Positions 18,388-26,904 are shown, counted from the first letter of the stretch. The stretch: DNA of 64,000 bases from Desulfovibrio sp. ZJ209 (GCF_011039135.1 NZ_JAAKEJ010000001.1:930001-994000); one strand, 5' to 3'. Made by a program: numbers and translations. Notes: generated by a model from the sequence alone, not told the origin.

Positions 18388-18427
18388 AAAAAAGCAGAGC
18401 GTTACAGTAGCTACTCTAACGCCCTGC
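18388..18427 (-). terminator. Rho-independent terminator of the integrase gene
   Basis: On the minus strand GCAGGGCGTTA pairs with TAACGCTCTGC (one G-T pair), followed by six T residues. It lies 32 bases after the integrase stop. Confidence 0.8.
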
Positions 18428-18458
18428 TCAGAGATTAGATATTTTTAAGCATTGCTTC

Positions 18459-19655
18459 TTATTTATGCCTTACTTTATCGCGTAGGTCGTCTAAAAAATC
18501 GCTCCACTCCTGCATCATCCTTTTTCGTTCTGGAAGATACTCGGCATAATTATAGGCAGCGCGGACACCATTACTGTCTCCATGCGCAAGCTGGCGTTCA
18601 ATCCAGTCGCGATTATAGCCAAGCTCGTTGAGGAGGGTAGAGGCAATAGAGCGAAAGCCGTGGACGCTCATTTCATGCTTCTGATAGCCCATGCGCCGGA
18701 GGGCATTCAGCATGGTCGCGTCCGAGATGGGCCGCGTTTCCGTCCGCGTGGAAGGGAACAGATAATGGCCGTCGCCCGAAAACTTTTTCAATTCCCTCAA
18801 TATGGTAAGAGCTTGGCGGGACAAGGGGACGATATGGGTGCGCCGCATTTTCATGCGCTCGGCAGGGATGCGCCATTCGGCTGCCTCCAGATCGAATTCT
18901 TGCCAAGTGGCACAACGTAATTCGGTCGGACGCACAAACAGTATTGGAGCCAGTTTCAGGGCGCAGACAAGCGGGTAATAGCCAGCATACTCGTCTATGG
19001 CCATGAGGAGCTGGGCCACTTTTTCTTTTTCCAGAACAGCGGCGCGGTGAACAACCTTGCGAGGCCTCAATGCGCCATGCAGATCCGCCGCGATATTGTG
19101 CTCGATTTTGCCCATGGCAATGGCGAAGCGAAATACCTGGCCGATAATTTGAAGCACCCTGCGCGCGGTTTCGTGATTTCCTTTGCCTTCGATGCTCTTG
19201 ACGAGCGCAAGAATCTCCGGCGCTTCAAGCCTGGCAATGTGTTTTTTCCCGATGATGGGTAGAATGTAGGTATTTATGCGATATAGGGCTGTTCCCTGAT
19301 GCTTTTCTGAAAATCCGGCAAGACGTGTCCGATGCCAGTCAAGAGCGATGCTTTCAAAACTGTCGCATTCAGCCGTGACCTGTTCCCGCTTGGCGGCTTT
19401 TTTCTGCGCTGAAGGGTCGATACCCTTGGCGAGCAGTCCTTTGGCCTCTTCGCGCCGCGCCCTTGCGTCTTTTAGGGAAACTGAAGGATAATCGCCAAAA
19501 CTGAGCAGCTTTGACTTGCCGTCATACCGGTAAGCCATGCGCCACAGCTTGCTGCCGGTAGGGGGCACATAGAGAAATAGCCCACCACCATCGAAATACT
19601 TCCTTGCCCTTGCTTCCGGTTTCAGGCTGCGGATGTGGGTATCGGTCAAGGGCAT
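18459..19655 (-). CDS. P4-type tyrosine integrase of the middle element
   Basis: A 398-residue integrase. The N-terminal DUF4102/arm-binding domain reads LTDTHIRSLKPEARARKYFD then LSFGDYPSVSLKDARARR. A SAM-like core-binding domain follows, then the catalytic domain with Arg in LFVRPTELRCATW, VHGFRSIAST (HxxR), LAHGDSNGVR and the Tyr in AYNYAEY. All catalytic residues are present. The ATG at 19655 has GGAGG eight bases upstream and is preferred to one 13 codons earlier. The gene starts about 240 bases from the att copy at 19893, the usual position for tRNA-directed integrases. Confidence 0.92.
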   Translation of the reverse strand: MPLTDTHIRSLKPEARARKYFDGGGLFLYVPPTGSKLWRMAYRYDGKSKLLSFGDYPSVSLKDARARREEAKGLLAKGIDPSAQKKAAKREQVTAECDSFESIALDWHRTRLAGFSEKHQGTALYRINTYILPIIGKKHIARLEAPEILALVKSIEGKGNHETARRVLQIIGQVFRFAIAMGKIEHNIAADLHGALRPRKVVHRAAVLEKEKVAQLLMAIDEYAGYYPLVCALKLAPILFVRPTELRCATWQEFDLEAAEWRIPAERMKMRRTHIVPLSRQALTILRELKKFSGDGHYLFPSTRTETRPISDATMLNALRRMGYQKHEMSVHGFRSIASTLLNELGYNRDWIERQLAHGDSNGVRAAYNYAEYLPERKRMMQEWSDFLDDLRDKVRHK

Positions 19656-19892
19656 CTTGGGTACCTCCACGTTGTTAGACGGCATGATACCCACATGGAC
19701 AAAAATATTGCTATTCCAGCAAGTTGACTGTGTGGGTATCGAAATTCAGCATAGCACAGCGATGCCCACAAATATACCCACAAAAAGTGTGGATGCAACT
19801 GGACTTGGGTACACTTTGGGAAACACAACTGGAGAGAAAAAATAAAGAATGCCAAGGCTTTTTACACCTTGGCATCCGTATTTGCACCTAAA

Positions 19893-19944
19893 TTTGGCGT
19901 CCCCAAGGGGATTTGAACCCCTGTTGACGGCGTGAAAGGCCGTT
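19893..19944. repeat. attachment-site copy (50-base tRNA-Glu 3' half)
   Basis: Positions 19895-19944 are identical to 26824-26873, the 3' 50 bases of tRNA-Glu including the anticodon arm, T arm and CCA. Its first part also matches 851-870. No 5' half follows, so this is an att duplicate and not a tRNA gene. It marks the boundary between the middle and third elements. Confidence 0.9.
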
Positions 19945-20008
19945 ATACACTCTAATACCCTGATTTTATTTCCGTTTTTTCCGTCCTCCTCAAAGAGGGG
20001 GATTTTTT

Positions 20009-20884
20009 ATGGTTTTAGCGGAAGCATTCGGCCTCTATTGCCAGCTTGTGCTTGCTTCCCATTCACAGAGGGAAATTAAGTCAGAGCTTGGCCGATGGCA
20101 ACTCCATATTGCCCCAGTGATGGCCGAAATGCCCCTACATTCAATCAGAAACTTGCAAATCTTGCAACTCCAAAAAACGCTTGAGGCCAAAAAACTGAGC
20201 CCGCAATCTGTTTATCATTGTCTTTCACTGGTGCGCCGGGTTTTGAGAAGAGCCCAAGAATGGGAATTATATGAGGGGCCTGTACCAAAATTCAGGATGC
20301 CAAGGTTTGATAATCGGCGTATGCGTTTTCTTTCGGCAGAGGAGGCAAAAAGGCTCCTCGCCGAGTTGAAAAAAGAATCCGACCTTTGGTTTGACATCAC
20401 TCTATTCACACTCCAAACAGGATTACGGGCCGGAGAGATATATAATTTACGTTCCTTCGATATTGACTCAAAGAATAAATATCTAAAAATATACGATGCT
20501 AAAAATAGAACTACTCGCATTGTCTATCTTAATAATACAGCATCAAAAATCATTAAAAAATATAAGAGCAAGAAAAAAGAAGGACTTCCGCTTTTTCAGG
20601 AAAATGGACGGCTTCCGCAGAGTACATATCGAATATTCAGGAATGCTGTAAACAAATGTGGATTCAATACAGGTATAACCGACCGTAGGGAAATGGTATG
20701 TTTTCACACTATCAGCCATACATTCGCCTCATGGTTGATACAGGGGGGAACCCCTCTTGCGATGGTCGGCAAATTGTTAGGCCATAAGACCATAAAAATG
20801 ACCCTGCGCTATGCCCATCTCGCCCCGGAGCAGGAAGTCCAGGCTGTTTCTTCGCTCCCTTTAGCTGATCTTCGATTGGAGTGA
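20009..20884 (+). CDS. Tyrosine integrase of the third element, catalytic Arg lost
   Basis: A 291-residue tyrosine recombinase lying 65 bases inside the att copy. The ATG at 20009 follows GAGGGGG. It has an N-terminal core-binding region, the first Arg in LQTGLRAGEIYNL, and a C-terminal LLGHKTIKMTLRYAHLAPE with His and Tyr. The box expected as HxLRHTFAS reads HTISHTFASW, so the second catalytic Arg is Ser (AGC; CGC would be Arg). This residue is needed for cleavage in the family, so the enzyme is probably impaired and the element may be fixed in place. More AT-rich than its neighbours. Confidence 0.85.
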   Translation: MVLAEAFGLYCQLVLASHSQREIKSELGRWQLHIAPVMAEMPLHSIRNLQILQLQKTLEAKKLSPQSVYHCLSLVRRVLRRAQEWELYEGPVPKFRMPRFDNRRMRFLSAEEAKRLLAELKKESDLWFDITLFTLQTGLRAGEIYNLRSFDIDSKNKYLKIYDAKNRTTRIVYLNNTASKIIKKYKSKKKEGLPLFQENGRLPQSTYRIFRNAVNKCGFNTGITDRREMVCFHTISHTFASWLIQGGTPLAMVGKLLGHKTIKMTLRYAHLAPEQEVQAVSSLPLADLRLE

Positions 20885-20962
20885 TTCTTTCCAATGGCGG
20901 CGAGCTGGGAGGGCATTTGACCTGTGGCCTCATTGTGGCTACATTTAGCGGCGAGGTGGAAA

Positions 20963-21238
20963 ATGAGTACAGCACAGGCACATAATTCGGTGGTTCGGGC
21001 ACGAATTGATACGGTCACGAAAGAAAGAGCCGCCAACGCATTGGCAGAAATGGGAATTTCAATTTCTGACGCCATCCGGCTATTGCTGGTGCGCGTAGCG
21101 GATGAACGCCGGCTCCCCTTCGAGGTAAAGGCGCCCAATGCAACGACCCGTGGGGCAATCGCTGAACTAGAAGCCGGGAAGGGGCATAAATTCAATTCCG
21201 TAGCTGATATGATGGCGGCTCTTGATGCGGAGCATTGA
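20963..21238 (+). CDS. dinJ: RelB/DinJ-type antitoxin
   Basis: A 91-residue antitoxin with a ribbon-helix-helix start (SVVRARIDTVTKERAANALAE; ISISDAIRLLLVRVADERR is split here for length: ISISDAIRLLL, VRVADERRLPFEV) typical of RelB/DinJ. The tail ending NSVADMMAALDAEH would bind the toxin. The start at 20963 follows GAGGTGG; the longer frame from 20924 lacks a site. It overlaps the toxin gene by 14 bases. Confidence 0.82.
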   Translation: MSTAQAHNSVVRARIDTVTKERAANALAEMGISISDAIRLLLVRVADERRLPFEVKAPNATTRGAIAELEAGKGHKFNSVADMMAALDAEH

Positions 21239-21512
21239 ACTTTCCACGGCCTTCAAGCGGGATTACAAACGCGCCAAGGCGAGCCCGCGTTATGCCCAGG
21301 ACGTGCGGAGCCTTTTTGAGAGCGTGGCCTTGCTGCTGGCCAATGATGAACCCCTGCCGGACAGCTACCGGGATCATGCGCTGATAGGCGACTGGAAGGG
21401 GTATCGGGAGTGCCATTTAAAGCCGGATTTATTGCTGATATACAAGACAGAGGAGCCGGACATCCTGAAAATTGCCCGCCTTGGTTCCCATTCTGAGCTT
21501 TTTAGCCGTTGA
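21225..21512 (+). CDS. yafQ: YafQ/RelE-type mRNA-interferase toxin
   Basis: A 95-residue toxin reading IELSTAFKRDYKRAKASPRY, then PLPDSYRDHALIGDWKGYRECHL in two blocks (PLPDSYRDHAL; GDWKGYRECHL), LLLIYKTEEPDILKIARLG and SHSELF. These are the hallmark blocks of YafQ, a ribosome-dependent mRNA endonuclease, including the catalytic-site His residues. The ATG at 21225 is used (a TTG precedes it). It is intact and overlaps its antitoxin, so the pair likely stabilises the third element. Confidence 0.87.
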   Translation: MRSIELSTAFKRDYKRAKASPRYAQDVRSLFESVALLLANDEPLPDSYRDHALIGDWKGYRECHLKPDLLLIYKTEEPDILKIARLGSHSELFSR

Positions 21513-21540
21513 GCGCCGCGCTTAGTAACGTTGGCTAAAG

Positions 21541-22751
21541 TGAGCTAGTTTCGACTTGATCTGACAATAGCCCCTTGAAAAGCAAGGGGAACTCCGTTTT
21601 GATGGAAACGACAACCAACCCATCAACCGGGCACGATGCCCACGGAGTTCCCGATGGAAAGTTTTAATCAAAGCGTCATCAAGCACAAGACCGGACTTCT
21701 CAACCTTGCCGCCGAATTGGGCAATATCTCCAAGGCTTGCCGTATCATGGGCTTTTCCAGGGATACGTTCTATCGGTATCAGGCAGCCAGAAATGCCGGC
21801 GGCGTTGAGGCCCTGTTTGAAGTCAGCCGGAAAAAACCCAATCTGAAAAACCGGGTCGAAGAAGCCACTGAACAGGCGGTGGTCGAGTTTGCCACGGCAT
21901 TTCCCGCTCATGGGCAGGTCAGGGTCAGCAATGAGCTGCGAAAGCGAGGCATCTTCGTGTCGCCGTCTGGAGTCCGCTTCATCTGGTTGCGCCATAACCT
22001 TTCATCCATGAAGCAGCGCCTGACGGCTTTGGAAAAGATGTCAGCGGGCCAGGGCATCGTCCTGACGGAGGCCCAGGTACAGGCTTTGGAACGAAAGAAA
22101 CAGGATGATGCGGCGTGCGGCGAGATTGAAAGCCGTCATCCCGGTTAACCCGTCAGCCAGGACAGGCTTTATGTGGGAACCATCAAGGGGTGGGCCGGAT
22201 TCACCAGCAAACCTTTGTGGACACCAGCGCGTGTGGGCCACGGCCAAGCTCTATACCAACAAGACGCCCATTACCTGCGCGGACCTGTTGAACGACCGGG
22301 TCTTGCCGTTTTTTGCCTCACAGGAAATGGGCCTCATCCGCATCCTCACGGATCGTGGGACGGAATACTGCGGCAAGCTGGAAATCCATGACTATGAGTT
22401 GTCCCTCGGCGTGAACGACATCGAGCATACGCGAACCAAGGCGCGTCACCCGCAGACCAACGGCATCTGCGAGCGTTTCCACAAGACCATCCTCCAGGAG
22501 TTTTACCAGGTTGCGTTCAGGCGTAAACTCTATCACTCTTTGGAGGAGTTGCAGGCTGACCTGGATGTCTGGCTCGACCATTACAACACTGAGCGAACCC
22601 ACCAGGGCAAGATGTGCTGCGGCAGAACGCCTATGCAAACCCTTCTTGACGGGAAAAGGCTTTGGGAGGAAAAGGTCGGACAGATGAACTAATCGGACAG
22701 GGAGAACCGTCAAGACGGAGTAAACTGTCAGATCAAGTCTAAACTACTACA
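21541..22751 (+). mobile_element. IS481-like insertion sequence, copy B (decayed)
   Basis: A second copy of the element at 7040, same orientation, 1211 bases, with the same ends (TGAGCTAGTTTCGACTTGAT; ACTACTACA). Its transposase frame is broken around 22146-22230. No clear target duplication flanks it (CTAAAG left, CAAAAT right). Divergence from copy A is concentrated in the central block. Confidence 0.85.
21654..22692 (+). pseudogene. IS481-like transposase, copy B, inactivated
   Basis: Aligned to copy A, the frame is intact to GEIESRHPG, then has TAA at 22146 where copy A has TAT. Two single-base losses follow: one near 22190 (AAGGGG against AAGGGGG) and one near 22225 (before GTGGGCC). 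It resumes in another frame (WATAKLYTNKTPITCADLL) to the normal C-terminus. The catalytic Asp and Glu motifs remain readable, but no full protein can be made. Confidence 0.87.
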
Positions 22752-22766
22752 CAAAATTAAAAATAT

Positions 22767-23030
22767 CTAGCGTTCAAGCCATTCCATCCCAAAATGGTCA
22801 ACGGCTTCAGAGAGATTTGTCCCAGATTCAATCATAGCTTCAATACCGACCATTTCCTTTAATATCTTGGCAGATTTCCAATGGAGAGGAATTACATTAA
22901 TCAATTCATGAGCTTCATCCCTCCGACCCTCTTGATAAAGTTTTGCAATGCGCTCGAGCATTTCATCAATTTCTTCCTCGGTAAAGCGCTTCAAATTAGG
23001 CTCTCTGCGAATCATTTCTGCTTGTGCCAT
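22767..23030 (-). CDS. Small unknown protein, third element cargo
   Basis: An 87-residue acidic, helical protein (NLKRFTEEEIDEMLERIAKL; GIEAMIESGTNLSEAVDHF) with no signal peptide or membrane segment. No family is recognised. It lies downstream of the 195-residue unknown gene on the same strand, 129 bases apart. The regular helical pattern and clean start support a real gene. Confidence 0.6.
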   Translation of the reverse strand: MAQAEMIRREPNLKRFTEEEIDEMLERIAKLYQEGRRDEAHELINVIPLHWKSAKILKEMVGIEAMIESGTNLSEAVDHFGMEWLER

Positions 23031-23159
23031 GGTATCCCCTTTTGTGCATCAACTGTGCTTGGGCCGTGAATATTGAAGCGTTCAAGCCCTCCCAGCCCGG
23101 CGGAGCGAAACCACCCCCAGAGGAACAAGAATCAGAGTATGGTGTAAAAAGAGCGGCTA

Positions 23160-23747
23160 TCAGCGAGAAATTTCCTGCTTTTTTCCTTTGGAGGGAGATT
23201 TTTTCTTCACATATCCCATAGCGCAATCCAAATTCCGCTGATGCTCCTGCTTCAATGCAAGAAGGCATTTCTTGCGAGTTTCATAAAAATTTTTTTCAGC
23301 AAAATTCGACGCATGGCCGAAATAACTACCTAAATTTTTTGAATGTAAACGAATTGCAGTTTCAAATAAGGTATCATGCACCCTTGTCCCATGCGCTTTA
23401 AGTTCATCTAAGATTGGATTGTACTTTGAACGTACCTTTTCTGGATCTAATGATTCAATAAAAATCTGTTTTAAGTCGTCCATACTTGGATAAAAATTTA
23501 TATTTTTTACTTTTACTGGACCATAATACTCTTCATCATGTTTTTGACAAAGACTTTCCAAATCAAACAGTGTAATAAAATCTTTATCCTTGAGCGCAGA
23601 ATTAAATTCTGATGCCATGTTCTCCAAAACAGAAGAATATAAGATTCTTTCTGGCAGTTTTTCTGACTCTTCGCGCGCACGCGCTGCAGATTCAATAAGT
23701 TTTTCAATATCTTGCGCTTCTTTACTACTCAAGCTGCTGTATTCCAT
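23160..23747 (-). CDS. Unknown protein, third element cargo
   Basis: A 195-residue, helix-rich, charged protein with a Lys/Ser-rich tail (KKKSPSKGKK). The start at 23747 (MEYSSLSS) follows GGGAGG at six bases; a TTG six codons earlier is less likely. No known domain is seen. Segments such as KSKYNPILDELK-like helices and RKKCLLALKQEHQRNLDCAM suggest a coiled, cytoplasmic protein. It forms a two-gene group with the small protein at 22767. Defence cargo is possible for an element of this kind but unsupported. Confidence 0.6.
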   Translation of the reverse strand: MEYSSLSSKEAQDIEKLIESAARAREESEKLPERILYSSVLENMASEFNSALKDKDFITLFDLESLCQKHDEEYYGPVKVKNINFYPSMDDLKQIFIESLDPEKVRSKYNPILDELKAHGTRVHDTLFETAIRLHSKNLGSYFGHASNFAEKNFYETRKKCLLALKQEHQRNLDCAMGYVKKKSPSKGKKQEISR

Positions 23748-23769
23748 ACGGTACCTCCCTTCCAAGCGG

Positions 23770-23949
23770 AAATCGAAATCCCCCGCATTTTATTCTCTGG
23801 TCAAGGCGCTGTCCACCCACTCGGCCAAGTAAGGCAACATGGACGCCAGCAAAGAGAATCCGCGCGGACGGCGACGAGTCGGTGAGGCACCATGCTCCAC
23901 CCGAGCCGGAGGACGTGGCACGAATGGGCAAGCCCCCGAGCTAAGATCA
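23770..23949. other. GC-rich patch in an AT-rich element
   Basis: About 180 bases of distinctly higher GC separate the unknown gene from the HNH-like gene. The minus strand has one frame ending ASMLPYLAEWVDSALTRE and a stop, which looks like the C-terminus of a lost protein that I cannot name. It may be a recombination scar. Confidence 0.4.
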
Positions 23950-24651
23950 TCAGGTTGGCCAACATGATAACCAGTTGAAATTCAAAGAAGTGATTTTTAT
24001 GGCCGTAACACGTTTTTTTGAAAAAACCAAGAATAGCCAAATGGCCAGAAATTTAATTGGATTTTTATGGCGTTTTAATTCCTCTAATTTTCTCATTATT
24101 TGAGCTATCTTTAATCCTGCTTCGGTCGTTTCTTTATTAATATTATATAATCCTAATCCTGCCAGATAGGACAAATCATATTTATCTACTTTCATAAGAT
24201 TATCTTTAGAATAATTTTTCTTATTACCATCCTTAAAAATTACAACATCATTATCTCTAAGAGAAAATTCTTCACCGAAATATTTTATAAATAAATACCT
24301 AGCCTTTGATATAATTTTCCCCTCTATTTTTATATAATCACCGCTTAGAATCCGTACCTTATTGCGCATCGTACCAACCGAAGCATTACATGAAAATTTT
24401 TTATTAAATTCTTCTGTTAATTTTTTAAGTGTATAAACATTATAGTTATGTATAATAAATTCATCCATTTCTTCTGTATATTTTATATTTTTTAAAATTC
24501 TATATTCATGGCATATACGTTGTATTGTACCTTCACATTTATTTGCATTGAAGTGATTATTAAATAATTCTGTCAGTTCAGATATGCTACGACCTTCATA
24601 ATTCTGCTTGATAAATTCAACCATTTCTGGAGTATATCTTTTTCTATTCAT
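23950..24651 (-). CDS. Phage-like degenerate HNH protein with repeated HTH
   Basis: A 233-residue protein. Two similar N-terminal segments (YTPEMVEFIKQNYEGRSIS; YTEEMDEFIIHNYNVYTLK) look like duplicated helix-turn-helix modules. A block then reads VVIFKDGNKKNYSKDNLMKV and resembles the C-terminal half of phage HNH endonucleases, but the upstream metal-binding His residues are missing. TEAGLKIAQIMRKLEELK matches the usual tail of that family. The last 35 residues are hydrophobic and run into a GC-rich patch, so the C-terminus may be altered. It starts by overlap with the preceding gene. DNA binding is likely; cleavage is doubtful. Confidence 0.65.
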   Translation of the reverse strand: MNRKRYTPEMVEFIKQNYEGRSISELTELFNNHFNANKCEGTIQRICHEYRILKNIKYTEEMDEFIIHNYNVYTLKKLTEEFNKKFSCNASVGTMRNKVRILSGDYIKIEGKIISKARYLFIKYFGEEFSLRDNDVVIFKDGNKKNYSKDNLMKVDKYDLSYLAGLGLYNINKETTEAGLKIAQIMRKLEELKRHKNPIKFLAIWLFLVFSKKRVTAIKITSLNFNWLSCWPT

Positions 24652-24877
24652 CAAGCATACCCGGCATTATTTTTGACCCTGTAAGGGTATTATCAGCAGC
24701 TATTCTTGCTTTTAATACCAAATATCCACAAGATATTATCTCTCTTGCCACTGTAGTCACAGCCATTGCGCGCTTAATTTCCGATTCTAAATTTTCTCCA
24801 GTTAAACTTTCATCACTCAATCGTTCCAGCTCTGCGAATAAATGGTCATTCAAGTTACCAAGTTTATTCTTTGCCAT
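24644..24877 (-). CDS. Small phage-type protein upstream of HNH gene
   Basis: A 77-residue protein (MAKNKLGNLNDHLFAELERL, then ESEIKRAMAVTTVAREIISCG). I recall similar small proteins directly upstream of HNH genes in phages and prophages; their function is unknown. It overlaps the HNH-like gene by 8 bases and follows the TraK-like gene by 9 bases, so all are in one operon. Confidence 0.65.
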   Translation of the reverse strand: MAKNKLGNLNDHLFAELERLSDESLTGENLESEIKRAMAVTTVAREIISCGYLVLKARIAADNTLTGSKIMPGMLDE

Positions 24878-24886
24878 GCCAGTTCC

Positions 24887-25258
24887 TTAGATATTTGTGT
24901 TATATGGCTGTCCTTTTTCTCTCTTGCCGAAAGGCTTTGCCGCTTTTTGCTGTTCCTCCTGTGGCTTTGTTTCAATCCTCTTTGTGGCTGACGCTTGAGC
25001 AAATTTTTCCGAATCCTGACTTTCCCTTTCAGAAACAGGAATATACTTTCTCTTTGTTGACCTTTTTTTCGTGTATCTCTGCTCGAATCTCTGGTCTATA
25101 AATTCGCAAAATCTGCAATAGCTCATGGTTATATCGCCTCTTTCTTTGAAAGTACGATATATATCCAATTTCGGATAACCTGCGAGGATTAACTTTTCAG
25201 TTTCCTCTTGCACTTTGATAAATTGTATGCGGGCAGCACCCCATTTCCATTTTCTCAT
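24887..25258 (-). CDS. TraK-family protein
   Basis: A 123-residue protein whose first half has the TraK-like pattern GAARIQFIKVQEETEKLIL, AGYPKLDIYRTFKERGDITM, SYCRFCEFI. This is a helix-turn-helix found in TraK-type accessory proteins of transfer systems and in small integrative elements. The second half is polar and Lys/Gln-rich, probably disordered. It overlaps the Rep-like gene by 4 bases (ATGA), so it is co-translated. Binding at an origin of transfer or replication is a reasonable inference. Confidence 0.65.
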   Translation of the reverse strand: MRKWKWGAARIQFIKVQEETEKLILAGYPKLDIYRTFKERGDITMSYCRFCEFIDQRFEQRYTKKRSTKRKYIPVSERESQDSEKFAQASATKRIETKPQEEQQKAAKPFGKREKGQPYNTNI

Positions 25259-26322
25259 GCTAACGCCACCTCTCTTTGCCAGTTACGGAGAAAATCAAGA
25301 ACGCCCATTCCAGGATTGCTTGGCACATCCTGAGCCCGTGGCGCTTTGCCTTGAACATGGAGTAAATGCCAAAGGCCCCACGCCGGGCCAGAATTTCCGC
25401 ACTCCGAAAAACACGACAGGAAGGCATCGAAAACCGGGCGCAGCCTTGCCGACTCTGCTCTTTGCCGGGCGGCGCGTTCTGCTTCTTCTGCTTGTAGGCG
25501 GCTACAGAGCCTTAGGCGGCGTTCCTGGGAGATTTTTTCTTCTGGAGTGAACTGAACAGCGGCATCGAGGTTTTCATCGAGCCACCTACGGCCTTTGAGC
25601 CAGTTCACGCACTGGGGAATATAACGCCCATGCTCCTTGAGCCATTGGCCGCACACCTTGAATTTTTCCAGAACGCTTATCAGGCTGGAGAGAACCGGGA
25701 TATTTCCTTGCCGGTGAAGTTTGAACCAGACAGATCGCGCCAGCTCCTTCGCTTCCTTGCGCGGATAGGCGGCCCAAAATTTTTCAAATTCCTGATTCAC
25801 GGAAAAATAATTCCCACCCCCACCACGTTTTTTGACGTTCCCTGCATGGTCACTTTTGCCCAAGGGCTTAGGGGGGTAAGGGGGGTTATTTGGTTTTAAA
25901 TTCTTACAATTAAATTTGTAGCCATAATCTGCCCCGGAGCTGGGCTCTTCTGGATAGTCCGCGCCAGATTTTGACTTATCGTGGCCAGATTCTCCGTGCC
26001 TGGGAGTATCATCCCTATCAATGGAATCAGATGCCCATGCAGGTCTCAAAAAATAGTATCTGCATACACCAAAACCGCCTTTCCCTACACGGATAAGGCC
26101 AACGATTTTAAGCTCATTCAAATAATTCTTGATGGAAGAAACACTACAGCAGATAAACTTTGCAAGTGTCGAATGTGTAGCCCAACAAAAATTCTTATCA
26201 CCAGCAAAATAAATCAGGGCATTATAAAGAACTTTTGCCCCCAGACTCAATTCGCACGACTTGAGAATTTGAATGGGCATGATAGGGCCGCGAATGTGCC
26301 CTTTTGGCGTGAAGGTGTCCAT
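25255..26322 (-). CDS. Winged-helix replication-initiator-like protein
   Basis: A 355-residue protein. The N-terminal third is a winged helix as in plasmid/phage initiators: LSLGAKVLYNALIYFAGDK, then HSTLAKFICCSVSSIKNYL and LIRVGKGGFGVCRYYFL. A Gly/Ser-rich linker follows. The C-terminal part, FEKFWAAYPRKEAKELARSV and YIPQCVNWLKGRRWLDE, is the pattern of phage replication/DnaT-like proteins. The ATG at 26322 follows GAGG; an upstream frame to 26418 is not supported. It lies first in the rep-traK-small-HNH operon and is the likely replication protein of the third element. Confidence 0.7.
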   Translation of the reverse strand: MDTFTPKGHIRGPIMPIQILKSCELSLGAKVLYNALIYFAGDKNFCWATHSTLAKFICCSVSSIKNYLNELKIVGLIRVGKGGFGVCRYYFLRPAWASDSIDRDDTPRHGESGHDKSKSGADYPEEPSSGADYGYKFNCKNLKPNNPPYPPKPLGKSDHAGNVKKRGGGGNYFSVNQEFEKFWAAYPRKEAKELARSVWFKLHRQGNIPVLSSLISVLEKFKVCGQWLKEHGRYIPQCVNWLKGRRWLDENLDAAVQFTPEEKISQERRLRLCSRLQAEEAERAARQRAESARLRPVFDAFLSCFSECGNSGPAWGLWHLLHVQGKAPRAQDVPSNPGMGVLDFLRNWQREVALA

Positions 26323-26408
26323 GTTCGCTACCTCGAACAGGCACGGAAAAAAGCGTAAAAAAGAGTCTGCGGAGCTTGACGCCGCTATGCCCTTGGGGCT
26401 AAGGTTTA

Positions 26409-26425
26409 TCCGCAACATATTTGCG
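26409..26425. promoter_or_regulatory. Inverted repeat upstream of the Rep-like gene
   Basis: CCGCAA and TTGCGG surround a 5-base centre, 87 bases before the Rep-like start. It is a candidate operator or initiator binding site. Confidence 0.35.
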
Positions 26426-26442
26426 GACTACCTTCCGCAGAT

Positions 26443-26475
26443 GGCCCTCATAGCGCTAACTGTGAGGGCTTTTTT
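26443..26475 (+). terminator. Rho-independent terminator (plus strand)
   Basis: GCCCTCA pairs with TGAGGGC around a 12-base loop and is followed by a run of T. No intact plus-strand gene precedes it, so it may be left from a lost gene. Confidence 0.6.
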
Positions 26476-26525
26476 TCCGGCCTATGCTATTTCCTCAAAT
26501 ACGCTCCTTGAAAAACGCGCTTTGA

Positions 26526-26669
26526 GCATTTGAGCGGCTGGCTCATCAGGCCGTGGAAACCGACACCACGACGACGCAGGCACTGGACGACAAAAGCGCC
26601 AGTGCCGCGTTTCGCCTTCGGTTGGATATGTTGCGCGGAAGTGGTGGAAGAATTGAAAAACTGGCTTAA
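26526..26669 (+). pseudogene. C-terminal fragment of an unknown gene
   Basis: An open frame without a start codon reads AFERLAHQAVETDTTTTQAL, DDKSASAAFRLRLDMLRGSG, GRIEKLA and a stop. The composition is protein-like and the frame begins just after a stop codon. It looks like the tail of a phage-type gene cut by recombination next to the tRNA; the family is not recognised. Confidence 0.4.
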
Positions 26670-26772
26670 CAGCCGGGAGGATCGGGAAGAAACGGAATAA
26701 AAAAATGCCCCAAACCGTGAAGCGTTAAAGCCGCACGGCTTGAGGCGGAGGGTTGGGCTAGCCTGAGAAATG

Positions 26773-26813
26773 AAAAAACGCCGAATCCCTTCAGAATGAA
26801 GGTTTTCAGCGTT
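26773..26813 (-). terminator. Terminator downstream of tRNA-Glu
   Basis: On the minus strand AACGC, GAA and CCTTC pair with GAAGG, TTC and GCGTT, followed by a T run. It starts 11 bases after the tRNA 3' end, inside the third element, so the inserted DNA now supplies termination for the tRNA transcript. Confidence 0.75.
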
Positions 26814-26823
26814 AATCTCTAGG

Positions 26824-26900
26824 TGGCGTCCCCAAGGGGATTTGAACCCCTGTTGACGGCGTGAAAGGCCGTTGTCCTGGGCCGACTAGACGATGGGGAC
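26824..26900 (-). tRNA. tRNA-Glu (anticodon TTC), integration target
   Basis: The minus strand starts GTCCCCATCGTCTAGTCGG and ends CCCCTTGGGGACGCCA. The acceptor pairs GTCCCCA with TGGGGAC, the discriminator is G and CCA is encoded. The anticodon loop CTTTCAC places TTC. The 3' 50 bases (26824-26873) are the attachment core shared with 19895-19944. The tRNA is intact, as expected when the inserted element restores the 3' end. Confidence 0.95.
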
Positions 26901-26904
26901 ATGA

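Noticed and set aside
19893..19944. A second tRNA gene
   Set aside because: Only the 3' 50 bases of tRNA-Glu are present; the sequence after 19944 does not form the D arm or the 5' acceptor strand, so it is an att duplicate.
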